DNA of 64,000 nt from Acinetobacter sp. XS-4 (GTDB taxonomy: Bacteria > Pseudomonadota > Gammaproteobacteria > Pseudomonadales > Moraxellaceae). The notes beneath the pieces were generated by a model, which was not told where the DNA came from, made no database searches, and worked only from the letters and a program-made list of their open reading frames with translations. Where the stretch lies: the NCBI RefSeq assembly GCF_023920705.1, contig NZ_CP094657.1, positions 1,984,001 to 2,048,000 of the forward strand. The letters are read 5' to 3'. Shown here in pieces: positions 1-8,252 of this stretch (position 1 is the first letter of the stretch; each line of letters opens with the position of its first letter). A program made the position numbers and the translations under genes.

Positions 1-217
1 GTCTGCTTATTGCTGTAGCAAGTTGAGGAACTAAATCATCCTTAGGTTCACAAACATAACATTGCCGTTTTAATGACCTTAAATATTGACCTAACATACC
101 TGCTTGTGTTGATTTCCCTGCACCATCAAGTCCTGTAAACCCTATATATAGTGAGCGATTTGAAAAATCGGTTCTTTTTATTTTCTGTATTTCTTGAACA
201 ATACCACTTGTAAGCAT
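1..217 (-). CDS. Thymidylate-kinase-like P-loop kinase, N-terminal part (cut by window edge)
   Basis: Reading from the ATG at 217 on the minus strand gives 72 residues with a Walker A motif, GLDGAGKST, at about residues 29-37, followed by an alpha helix and the start of a beta strand, as in dTMP kinases. The rest lies beyond position 1. A good ribosome site (AGGAG) sits 7-8 bases upstream. The N-terminus carries about 22 residues ahead of the first strand, which is longer than in housekeeping Tmk. It is the third gene after an ATP-grasp ligase and an amino-acid-kinase-family gene on the same strand, so it is probably a pathway kinase acting on a phosphorylated intermediate rather than the essential Tmk. 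Substrate cannot be told from this fragment. Confidence 0.75.
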   Translation of the reverse strand, partial: MLTSGIVQEIQKIKRTDFSNRSLYIGFTGLDGAGKSTQAGMLGQYLRSLKRQCYVCEPKDDLVPQLATAISR

Positions 218-391
218 TTCAAAACTCCTTATATATTATTTATTGGTCAAAGATAGATATTTAGCTTTTAGCTATATCTAAATTGTTCCAAGAATATAAT
301 CTCTATTTAATATTCTGTTAAATTTTATAGAAACTCAATATTTGTGTTAGTAAAAGTTTCTATAAAATTTTTAGTAAAAATTTAATCAATA

Positions 392-1120
392 TTAATTATT
401 ACTATAATAAACTCGTGTGGATAAGGTGTTTTTACTAAGTAAAGTATCTTGTAAACGCTCTGAATACTTACCATTTATAATGAGACACTCATTAATAAAG
501 CCATGCGCTATCCATTGTGCGAGACAAACATCAATTGAAGTATGTCCTATTTTTACAACATCAGCTGCCGAAGCAGATTCTATTGGTTTTTCTTTTAGTA
601 GGTTTCCAGAAGTATCCTGATCATAAATACCATCTACATCCGTGAGTACAATCAATTTTGGTGCTCCTACTTGCCAAGCAATCCAACCCGCGATTGCATC
701 AGATGTAATATCCCAACTATATTCAACTGGATCTAAAGACATTATAAGTTGTGAGGGTAGAAGAATAGGTGTCTTTAAGTTGTCTAACGCTATTCGGATA
801 TCTTTAAAATTTCGACAAGTCAACGATGCCTTTGAGTAATAAGGATCTGAAAGAATTAATCCTATTTGATCTTGAGCTAAGGCACATGCCTCATGAGCTG
901 TTGGCATAGTAAATTTTCTTTTGGCATAAATCTCTTCAATAGATTTATCTGGCGGCCCCCCACCAGGCACAACTAATAATCTAGCCCCATTCTGTGAAGC
1001 TTCATTAATTATTTCGAGCAAAGCACCAGCTTCTTCTGGGTCTTTTAAAAGACTTCCACCAAATTTAATGACTAAATCTATATTTAGGTCTAGGTAACCA
1101 GAAATATTTTTTTTATTCAT
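392..1120 (-). CDS. Amino acid kinase (AAK) family phosphotransferase
   Basis: A 242-residue protein of the aspartate/glutamate/uridylate kinase fold. Visible family motifs are the N-terminal IKFGGSLL with the phosphate-binding Lys, the glycine-rich VPGGGPPD loop, WDITSDAIAGW, and the nucleotide-binding LTDVDGIYDQD. In this family ATP is used to phosphorylate a carboxylate, phosphate or phosphonate; the short single-domain form resembles MfnE, FomA or isopentenyl phosphate kinase more than aspartokinase. I chose the ATG at 1120 because it lies one base after the stop of the upstream ligase (TAATATG), suggesting translational coupling; a TTG 33 bases upstream would overlap the ligase. Substrate unknown; the neighbouring P-loop kinase gene suggests successive phosphorylations. 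Confidence 0.8.
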   Translation of the reverse strand: MNKKNISGYLDLNIDLVIKFGGSLLKDPEEAGALLEIINEASQNGARLLVVPGGGPPDKSIEEIYAKRKFTMPTAHEACALAQDQIGLILSDPYYSKASLTCRNFKDIRIALDNLKTPILLPSQLIMSLDPVEYSWDITSDAIAGWIAWQVGAPKLIVLTDVDGIYDQDTSGNLLKEKPIESASAADVVKIGHTSIDVCLAQWIAHGFINECLIINGKYSERLQDTLLSKNTLSTRVYYSNN

Positions 1121-1121
1121 A

Positions 1122-2078
1122 TTATCTACTACCACGTATGAACGCTGTGTCAACTAATTGTTTTACTAGTTCATCAAAAGATATACCAGCAGCTCGGGCT
1201 GCATCAGGATAAAGACTAGTTGGGGTCATACCCGGTAAAGTATTAGTTTCAAGTAAGTAAATTTCTGAAGAATCTGTAATGATAAAATCTGATCTTGATA
1301 GATCTTTACAACCTAGTACTTGATGGGCTTGGATGGCTATCTCTGAGGCGCGTTCATATACATCTTGCGGTAGTTGAGCTGGTACTACATGCTGACTGGC
1401 ACCCTCAGTATAACGGTGCTCAAAATCATACCATTGACCGAGTGGAGTGATTACTTCAACTATAGGTAAAGCTTTAATTTGTGTATGATCTTCTAAAACT
1501 CCTATCGTGATTTCACGACCAATAATTCTTTTTTCCACAACAGCTTCTGCACTATTATCAAAAACTCTCTTGATTGAAGAGGCAATATTTTGACTTCCTT
1601 GAGCAAACTCAATCCCTAGAGCAGAGCCTTGATCACAAGGTTTGATTACAACATCATTTCCAACATTTTTTAAAATATTATTAACAACTTCCTCTATTTC
1701 TTCATCTCTATTAATGGTAATACCTAATGCACAAGGAAGTTTCGCAGCCGCAAAAATCAACTTTGCTGTAGGTTTGTGAAGGGCACATGCACTAGCTTTA
1801 ACACCACTGCCAACGTAAGGTAGGCCTAGTATTTCAAGAAAACCTTGAATAGTCCCATCTTCTCCTATAGCTCCATGTAAAACTGGGAATGCAACATCAA
1901 AGTTGTCACTAATCAACTTCTTTGGAAGCTCACTATCGAGTTCAAGTACATGAATATCCGCATATGAATTTCTTAAAGCTTTAGCTACAGCGTTAGCTGA
2001 ACTTCTTGATACTTCAGATTCGGTGGAGAAGCCACCACAAATAATAGCAACTTTTAATTTTTTCGTTGTATTTTCCAT
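1122..2078 (-). CDS. D-Ala-D-Ala-ligase-like ATP-grasp enzyme (copy 1)
   Basis: A 318-residue Ddl homologue of normal family length. Visible are the N-terminal CGGFSTESEVS, LHGAIGEDGT, KPCDQGSALGI, GREITIGVL, the omega-loop YDFEHRY with the Tyr of D-Ala-D-Ala ligases, and the metal-binding LLETNTLPGMT with Glu and Asn both kept. The catalytic set therefore looks intact. The start at 2078 is preferred because GAAGGA precedes it by 7 bases; an upstream in-frame start at 2141 lacks such a site. It leads the minus-strand unit with the two kinases. It could be a dipeptide-forming step of the pathway or a self-protection copy of Ddl, as in the D-cycloserine cluster; the sequence cannot decide this. 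Confidence 0.85.
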   Translation of the reverse strand: MENTTKKLKVAIICGGFSTESEVSRSSANAVAKALRNSYADIHVLELDSELPKKLISDNFDVAFPVLHGAIGEDGTIQGFLEILGLPYVGSGVKASACALHKPTAKLIFAAAKLPCALGITINRDEEIEEVVNNILKNVGNDVVIKPCDQGSALGIEFAQGSQNIASSIKRVFDNSAEAVVEKRIIGREITIGVLEDHTQIKALPIVEVITPLGQWYDFEHRYTEGASQHVVPAQLPQDVYERASEIAIQAHQVLGCKDLSRSDFIITDSSEIYLLETNTLPGMTPTSLYPDAARAAGISFDELVKQLVDTAFIRGSR

Positions 2079-2773
2079 AGTTAAATCCTTCTTTAGTTTT
2101 AGTTCATAATTTTGGTTCACAAATAAATTACTTTGCTTCAATCTTTATAATCAAAGATGTGATTTAGTATTATTCAGTGAAGAAAAACAATCATTTACCA
2201 TCTGATTTGTTTACTGAATTGCATAAGTATTCATATATATTCAACAGGTAAAAGCAGCTATTTGTTTTTTGCTTGCTTTAGTATATTAATAATTGATGTT
2301 TGAAAAAAATTAAATTTAGTTTTGTTAGTCTTTTGTATATATCATTGAGCTTGTGGTTAATTATAATTCACATTATTTATATATATATTGCTAGAAATTT
2401 GTGTTTTTTATGTATTGGTTAAATTTAATTATTTTTAATATAAAACAAATATTTATATATAATTTTTGGTATAAAAAATTATATAATTTTTTTTAACTTA
2501 TTAATTTTTATGAAATGGATATTATTATTTTTATTTCTCAATATTTGACTTGCAATTTTTTTTATTATCTTTATAAGATGTAAAAAACATAGAGGAGAGT
2601 GATTTTTAACTTTTATAACTAAAACTTAAAGTGTAATAATTAGTTGTTTGCTTAGTAGATTGTTGAAAATATTAGTTTTAATAAGTATTTAATATTCATA
2701 TGCGCTTATTAATTTTTTAGCATTTATAAGTGTTTAATTAATAAAATAATACTTGTAATTTAGAGGTTATAAT
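2079..2773. promoter_or_regulatory. Long, extremely AT-rich divergent spacer between the two ligase operons
   Basis: About 700 bases with no open reading frame of note, almost entirely A and T, separate the oppositely transcribed ATP-grasp genes and must carry both promoters. I see no convincing palindromic operator, riboswitch or RNA gene. The plus-strand gene has a ribosome site AGAGG about 7 bases ahead of its ATG at 2774. The length and composition fit a spacer silenced by H-NS-like proteins, but that is inference. Confidence 0.5.
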
Positions 2774-3796
2774 ATGAGTGTTGATAAACTAAAAATAGCA
2801 GTACTTTTTGGTGGGAATAGCTCAGAGCGAGATATTTCTATTGAAAGTGGCATTGAAGTGGTCAAAGCTCTGCAACGCGCAGGTCATGAAGTTCTAGCTG
2901 TTGATACAGCACAAGGTGTTTTAGACGAATCAACTCAAAAAATGCTAATTGAAACAGGCTCAACTTCATTGCTTTCGCCAGAAACTGAGGTAGAAGAAAA
3001 CTCAATTCATCAAGTTGTTCTAACTAAAACAGGTGATTTATTTGATGTGGATATAGTTTTTCTAGTTTTACATGGCGGGAATGGTGAGGATGGAACTACA
3101 CAAGGAATGCTTGATTTAGCTAAATTGCCATATACCGGTAGTGGGCATTTGGGAAGTGCTATAGCTATGGATAAAGATATTGCCAAGCGACTTCTTGTAA
3201 AAGCAGGTGTACCAACTCCAGATTGGGTTATGGCACCAGTAGATTCAAGGATTGTTAGTGAAAAAATCGGATTTCCTGTAATCGTAAAGCCTAACAAACA
3301 GGGATCAACAATAGGCCTCACTTTGGTTAGGAATCCGGATCAATTACAGGATGCTGTAAATTTTGCATTACAACATGATGATGAAGTAATGATTGAAAAA
3401 TTTATAGAAGGTCGTGAGTTAACGGTTGGCATTCTTGCAGATAAAGCTTTAACAGTAGGGGAGATCATTTTACCGAGATCAGGAATATATGATTATGAGA
3501 GTAAAAATCAAACCAAAGCTGCAAAAGTAGTATTTCCAGCCGAGATTACTCCAGAGCAAGCGAATCAAGCTTGTCATTTTGCAATTTCTGCTCATAAGGC
3601 ATTAAAACTTAATGACTATAGTCGTGCTGATTTTCGAATGGATGGGAATGGTAAATTATGGTGCTTGGAAGTTGAAACTTTACCTGGAATGAGAACATCC
3701 AGCCTATTACCTAAATCAGCTGAAGCTAGTGGTATTAGTTTCCCTCAGTTATGTGAGGAAATAGCCTCTCTTGCTGTCAAACGTACAAAAAAATGA
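2774..3796 (+). CDS. D-Ala-D-Ala-ligase-like ATP-grasp enzyme with altered active site (copy 2)
   Basis: A 340-residue ATP-grasp ligase of the Ddl family. It retains FGGNSSERDIS, LHGGNGEDGT, the MDKDIAK segment, VKPNKQGSTIGL and DYSRADFR. Two family positions differ from true Ddl: the omega-loop reads YDYESKN where YDYEAKY is usual (Tyr replaced by Asn), and the metal motif reads LEVETLPGMR where LExNTxPGMT is usual (Asn to Glu, Thr to Arg). These changes suggest a different acceptor or metal geometry, so I infer a pathway amide or dipeptide ligase rather than a cell-wall enzyme. It begins the plus-strand biosynthetic operon and is followed after 162 bases by the kinase-nucleotidyltransferase fusion. 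Confidence 0.82.
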   Translation: MSVDKLKIAVLFGGNSSERDISIESGIEVVKALQRAGHEVLAVDTAQGVLDESTQKMLIETGSTSLLSPETEVEENSIHQVVLTKTGDLFDVDIVFLVLHGGNGEDGTTQGMLDLAKLPYTGSGHLGSAIAMDKDIAKRLLVKAGVPTPDWVMAPVDSRIVSEKIGFPVIVKPNKQGSTIGLTLVRNPDQLQDAVNFALQHDDEVMIEKFIEGRELTVGILADKALTVGEIILPRSGIYDYESKNQTKAAKVVFPAEITPEQANQACHFAISAHKALKLNDYSRADFRMDGNGKLWCLEVETLPGMRTSSLLPKSAEASGISFPQLCEEIASLAVKRTKK

Positions 3797-3958
3797 GCTA
3801 TTTTAAATACTTATTAACAAAAGAATATTCGAAGGATTTTTATTAATAATTGAATTTTGAGCTTTATAAAATTTATTAACGTGACATTTGTATAAAAACA
3901 ATGTCTAGAATGATTTTAGATTACAGCTTTATTTCAAAATATTTATCAAAGGATTTAT

Positions 3959-5278
3959 ATGTTAAGAAAAAAAGAAAGTGGAGGTCTAGCAGTTATTTCA
4001 CCTGAAGCAATACAAGCAGGTTTGGATAAATTGATAGTGAAATTTTGTAAAGATAGGTTGTTTTTGTCGCCCACAAATATTTTTCACAGTCAGTTAGGTA
4101 CTGCTCAAGTTTCCCAATTATATCCGCATTTAAGCCAAAATAAATTAGACAAAGTTAAAAAACTGCATTCAATTGGCCCTTCATTAGTGTTGTATTGGGA
4201 TATAATTCCATATAAATATTTCCTTAATTTTTTAAAAGGAGCTGCTCATCCAGCTTTTTCCTTGAAGCATACTATTAGACATGAATTCCCATGTGATAAT
4301 CAGATATTAAACTTAATACATTGTAGTGATGATTCCCAAACTGCTGCAATAGAATTTGATATATTAAATAGTTGTAAGATTAAGGAAAATCAGAAAAAAA
4401 ATGTAATAACTTCACCACATGCTCATTTAGGAATACTTAATTATATTGATTTAATATCAGAAGTTTTCCATTATAAAATAGAAGATAGAATAATATCAAA
4501 AATTAAAGAGCAACCACAGAAGAATATAAGACATGTGTTTACTTTATTAAATAATTACGCAAATAATTGCGCAGAATTTAGAAGTGTACACGAGAACTTT
4601 TTCTTAGGAAATTTCTCACCTTTACTTAATTTTATTGATTCAAATACTTTAAGCAAAAAAATAGTATTTAAAAATAATTTATCAAGGTTGGCAATTGAAA
4701 GTTTTGCTGATTCAGCTCCTATGTGGTTAAAAGAGCCTATTGAAAATGTTATTGATTTTATTGGTAATGTTTTAAATAGTTTAGGTGTAAGCACATGGGA
4801 GATCTGCGGAAGTACTGCATTATGGCATTATGGGATTCCTATTGTTCCAAGAGATCTTGATATTAGATGTAAAGAAAAAGATCTTTATAAAATTGCTAAC
4901 TATTTTTCGAAAAATATAGAGTTTATTGATGCTGGTACTCATAGTAGTAATGTAGTGAGTCTTAATATTCAAGGATGGGATATCGAATTTACGGGTGATA
5001 CTCATTGTCGCAATAATATTCATATAATTTTGAATGATGAAGAAAGTAAGAAAAAGAATAATTATTTTCAATCAGCGGTCGAATGCGCCATTGAATATTT
5101 AAGTATGGGAAGAAGTGATAGAGCAGTCAGTGATCAGAAAGTTGCCCAGATGTTAATAGAAAAACAAAATATACAAATTTCTGATCTTTTGGATAAAGCA
5201 TTTAAAGCTGGATATAAGTCAGACAATAACCTATCTAAAATTTACTCGGATTGTGAATTAAAATGCAAAATAAATTAA
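3959..5278 (+). CDS. Fusion protein: NDP-kinase-like N-domain and nucleotidyltransferase-like C-domain
   Basis: A 439-residue protein I have not seen described. Residues about 10-140 resemble nucleoside diphosphate kinase: AVISPEAIQAGL at the start, HTIRHEF near 114-120, and LNLIHCSDDSQTAAIEFDI, where His121 matches the phosphohistidine. The usual Lys of the KPDAV motif is Ser here. Residues about 270-390 carry a nucleotidyltransferase pattern, ICGSTALWHYGI then PRDLDIR, as in minimal or AbiEii-like nucleotidyltransferases. The middle is unassigned. The ribosome site AAAGGA precedes the ATG. The 3' end overlaps the aminotransferase gene by 16 bases, so it belongs to the same operon. A role in phosphorylating and nucleotidylating an intermediate is inferred only. 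Confidence 0.65.
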   Translation: MLRKKESGGLAVISPEAIQAGLDKLIVKFCKDRLFLSPTNIFHSQLGTAQVSQLYPHLSQNKLDKVKKLHSIGPSLVLYWDIIPYKYFLNFLKGAAHPAFSLKHTIRHEFPCDNQILNLIHCSDDSQTAAIEFDILNSCKIKENQKKNVITSPHAHLGILNYIDLISEVFHYKIEDRIISKIKEQPQKNIRHVFTLLNNYANNCAEFRSVHENFFLGNFSPLLNFIDSNTLSKKIVFKNNLSRLAIESFADSAPMWLKEPIENVIDFIGNVLNSLGVSTWEICGSTALWHYGIPIVPRDLDIRCKEKDLYKIANYFSKNIEFIDAGTHSSNVVSLNIQGWDIEFTGDTHCRNNIHIILNDEESKKKNNYFQSAVECAIEYLSMGRSDRAVSDQKVAQMLIEKQNIQISDLLDKAFKAGYKSDNNLSKIYSDCELKCKIN

Positions 5279-6513
5279 AGAATCTCGCTTATTATGGCGG
5301 CAAACCAAGTGTTGAGAAAAGCTCTTTTATTCCTTGGCCTGCTCCAAACACTAATCATCTAAATGCACTTCAGAGAGTATTAGATAGTGGAAAATTTCAT
5401 CGTGTTAATCACCCACTTATTGAGGAACTCGAAGCTCGAAGTAGAGAATATTGTGGAACTCAGTACTCTAGAGCAGTTTCTTCTGGAAGTGCTGCTTTAC
5501 ATGTGGCAACTAACTATTTTGCGGGAAAAGGTAATTCAGCAATAGTTTGTGCACTTAATTGGCCAGGCGCTATAGCTGCTATAGCACACTGTGGTCTAGA
5601 TCCTATTTTTGTTGATACAGCTGAGGATGGTTGTATTGACGAAGCTTCTGCAATATCTCATATGGATAAAGAAAATGTTTCTTTAGTGCAGATTACACAT
5701 CTTTTCGGTAATTGTGCTTCTAGAAATAAACTTCGTTCATATGCTCGAGCAGAAAATATAGCGATAATAGATGATTGTGCACAAGCAGCAAATGTCCCCC
5801 GGTATTTGCAACATACTCTGCATTTGGAAAGTGATGCATATATCCTTTCAGGAAATGGTGCAAAACATCTAGCTTCTGGTGAATTAGGTTTACTTAGCAC
5901 TAACTCCATAGGATTAATCGAACATGTTGATAATGTGTCCTTAAGTAGCTCCTCACGCAAAGGCGAAAGAATATTTTCTCCATCCTCTCTCGGTTATAAC
6001 TATCGCCCTAATGTTTTCTCTGCATCTATTGCAATTGATAGATTTAGTGAAATTGATGAACAAATTAAGATAAGACGTGAAAATGCCCAATATCTAGTTA
6101 CTCATCTTGAAAAGTTACCAGGAATTAATCGTCTCTTTGGAATGGATTACGAGAGTAGCGGTTTTTGTTCAGTTCCCATGAGAATTAACTTTAAAGCATT
6201 AGGATTACCTGAGACGGCGGAGGTACGTAATAGAATAGTTGAATTATTAGCTGCCGAGAATGTGCCCGTAACCGTCTGGTTAACACGTCCAGTGTGGGAA
6301 TATATTCCTATATGGAAAAATAAATATGATTTGGATAATTATCCAAATACAAAAGCTATTTTGAACTCCATGTTCTGTATTTCTGAAATTGCCCCGCCCA
6401 ATGGAATTTCTCAATTACATGCAGTGGTTCAAGCTTTTGAAAAGGTATGGGAAGCAATAAATATCTTTGGTATTGAATTGTTTGATACGGAGAGGGGCAA
6501 TTGTGAAATTTGA
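5263..6513 (+). CDS. DegT/DnrJ/EryC1-family PLP aminotransferase
   Basis: A 416-residue fold-type I aminotransferase of the sugar/AHBA-synthase type. Family features are the SSGSAALHVA motif (73-82), IIDDCAQA with the Asp that binds the pyridine nitrogen (about 170), and SGNGAKHLASGELG, in which Lys201 is the likely Schiff-base residue. Family members transfer an amino group from Glu or Gln to a keto group of a sugar or cyclitol. Its start lies inside the previous gene and its end overlaps the DXS-like gene, so the three are tightly linked. It may aminate the ketose product of that TPP enzyme, which is inference. AHBA synthase is an alternative, but no other AHBA gene is visible. Confidence 0.87.
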   Translation: MQNKLKNLAYYGGKPSVEKSSFIPWPAPNTNHLNALQRVLDSGKFHRVNHPLIEELEARSREYCGTQYSRAVSSGSAALHVATNYFAGKGNSAIVCALNWPGAIAAIAHCGLDPIFVDTAEDGCIDEASAISHMDKENVSLVQITHLFGNCASRNKLRSYARAENIAIIDDCAQAANVPRYLQHTLHLESDAYILSGNGAKHLASGELGLLSTNSIGLIEHVDNVSLSSSSRKGERIFSPSSLGYNYRPNVFSASIAIDRFSEIDEQIKIRRENAQYLVTHLEKLPGINRLFGMDYESSGFCSVPMRINFKALGLPETAEVRNRIVELLAAENVPVTVWLTRPVWEYIPIWKNKYDLDNYPNTKAILNSMFCISEIAPPNGISQLHAVVQAFEKVWEAINIFGIELFDTERGNCEI

Positions 6514-8197
6514 TCTTACTACACTAAAAAAAAGTACTTATCTTGATCTAGATAGTTTCGCAAAAAATTTAAGAGAATATTTAAAAATATCCATCGAAAT
6601 GTCTGGTGGACATTATGCAAGTCCACTGGGTGTTGTAGGGATTACCGTAGCTGTACACTATGTCTTTAATTCTCCACAAGATAAACTTATTTTTGATACA
6701 GGACATCAATGCTATGCACATAAAATAATTACAGGCAGACACGAAGATTTTAAATTTATTCGTCAGGCCCATGGTATCAGTGGTTTTCCTGAACCTACAG
6801 AGTCTAATCATGATCATTTTCGTGTTGGTCACGCTGGTACTGCATTAGCAATAGCTATGGGGCTTTCAGTGATTCCTTCTGATGACTGGGTAATAGTTAT
6901 TGTTGGAGATGCTGCTTTTGCAAATGGTGTTTCGCTAGAGTCACTTTTACTAATACATAAAGCTAAACGTCCAGTTCTAATTATAGTAAATGATAATGTG
7001 CACAGTATTTCAGATGCAGTCTCTTCATTACGAACTATGAATTCTTCTCGTTATGAAGCCTTGGCACTAGCTGCAGATATAGATTTTGCTGGAACTATAA
7101 ATGGTAATGAACCTCTTGATTTAGCAGTTAAACTAAAAAAACTCAAAAATTTAGGAAAGAGCTCATTAATCCATGTGTCTACCGTTAAAGGCTATAGTGA
7201 TGAGTATGCTTCTTCTAATCCATTTAAATATCATGCAATTCAGTCAGTAATAAGAAAAAATCTTCCTCCCGCTTCAAAAGAAAGTTCACAAGAAGTTTTG
7301 AGCCAATTTTTGATTAATGCCGCGCATAAATCAAAATTATTTTTTATTTCGATAGGGATGGCTGAGACAGCAGGTTTTGGTCGTATTGTAAAAGATAGTA
7401 AAATTCACTATTTAGATGTAGGTATTGCAGAGCATACTGGCTTTACAATTGCCGCAGCAGCAACTAAAAGTTTTGATTTCACTTTCATACATATATATTC
7501 AACTTTTTTACAACGTTCCGCAGATGCACTTTTACATGATATTGGTGTTAATCAATCTCCAGTAGTTTTATTAGTTGATAGATGTGGTCTTGGAGCTGAA
7601 GATGGTCCTACACATCATGGAATTTATGACTTAGCAATTTTAAGGTCATGTCCAATGATGGAAGTGTACTCTTGTTCAAATAATAATTTATTTAATATAG
7701 CTCAAGAATTATTCTGGAAAAAAAGAAGTGCTCCTTTAGCAATTCGTATTTTTAAAGGAGGACTAATTAATAACTCAGAAAAAACAATTTTAGATAGGGC
7801 AATGGGTATATGTACTCATCGATATGGCGATAATATAACAATTATTAGTCATGGTAGAATTCTTGAAGAATGCATAAAAGCTGCTGATATCTTAGAAGAA
7901 AATAATATTACTTGTAATGTAATAGAATTAATTAAACTACATCCTATTAGTGAAAATACCGTATCTTATTTTCAAAATAAAGGGCCAGTAATTATTGTTG
8001 AAGAACACGCTGAAACAGGTTCAGTAGGAAATATCATTGGTGCAATGTGGAAAACACTAGTACCCCTTAAGCAAGTATATATTACTAACAAATTAACTCC
8101 ACATGGCGATGTTTTTTGGCAATGGGAAATCAATAAAATTGACTCCAGTAGTATTGCTAAGACTTGTCAAGAGTTTCTTGATGAAATTAAACTTTAA
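6503..8197 (+). CDS. DXS-like thiamine-diphosphate enzyme (1-deoxyxylulose-5-phosphate synthase family)
   Basis: A 564-residue transketolase-superfamily enzyme with the DXS domain order. Recognisable DXS segments are SGGHYASPLGVV, DTGHQCYAHKIITGR, HGISGFPEP, the TPP-binding GDA...NDN region (135-164), DVGIAEHTGF with the catalytic Glu310, IYSTFLQRSADALLHD, and GPTHHGIYDL. Housekeeping DXS is about 620 residues, so this is a short, diverged paralogue; the usual AEQH is AEHT. I chose GTG at 6503 because GGAGAGG lies just ahead of it and overlap with the aminotransferase gene is then small. It probably joins a two-carbon acetyl unit from pyruvate to an aldehyde, giving a deoxyketose. The link to the adjacent aminotransferase suggests an amino-deoxyketose product. 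Confidence 0.85.
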   Translation: MKFDLTTLKKSTYLDLDSFAKNLREYLKISIEMSGGHYASPLGVVGITVAVHYVFNSPQDKLIFDTGHQCYAHKIITGRHEDFKFIRQAHGISGFPEPTESNHDHFRVGHAGTALAIAMGLSVIPSDDWVIVIVGDAAFANGVSLESLLLIHKAKRPVLIIVNDNVHSISDAVSSLRTMNSSRYEALALAADIDFAGTINGNEPLDLAVKLKKLKNLGKSSLIHVSTVKGYSDEYASSNPFKYHAIQSVIRKNLPPASKESSQEVLSQFLINAAHKSKLFFISIGMAETAGFGRIVKDSKIHYLDVGIAEHTGFTIAAAATKSFDFTFIHIYSTFLQRSADALLHDIGVNQSPVVLLVDRCGLGAEDGPTHHGIYDLAILRSCPMMEVYSCSNNNLFNIAQELFWKKRSAPLAIRIFKGGLINNSEKTILDRAMGICTHRYGDNITIISHGRILEECIKAADILEENNITCNVIELIKLHPISENTVSYFQNKGPVIIVEEHAETGSVGNIIGAMWKTLVPLKQVYITNKLTPHGDVFWQWEINKIDSSSIAKTCQEFLDEIKL

Positions 8198-8252
8198 GTT
8201 TTATTAAAGACTTAAATTTAATATTTATTAATTTATAGATGAGGTCATAATT

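Noticed and set aside
1..3796. Methanofuran-type pathway (MfnE kinase, MfnD ATP-grasp, aminotransferase)
   Set aside because: Shared families only; MfnB- and MfnF-like genes are missing and the ATP-grasp proteins are Ddl-type.
5263..8197. AHBA (ansamycin starter) synthesis from the DegT and TPP enzymes
   Set aside because: The TPP enzyme matches DXS rather than transketolase, and no aminoDAHP synthase, aminoDHQ synthase or kinase gene of the AHBA type is present.
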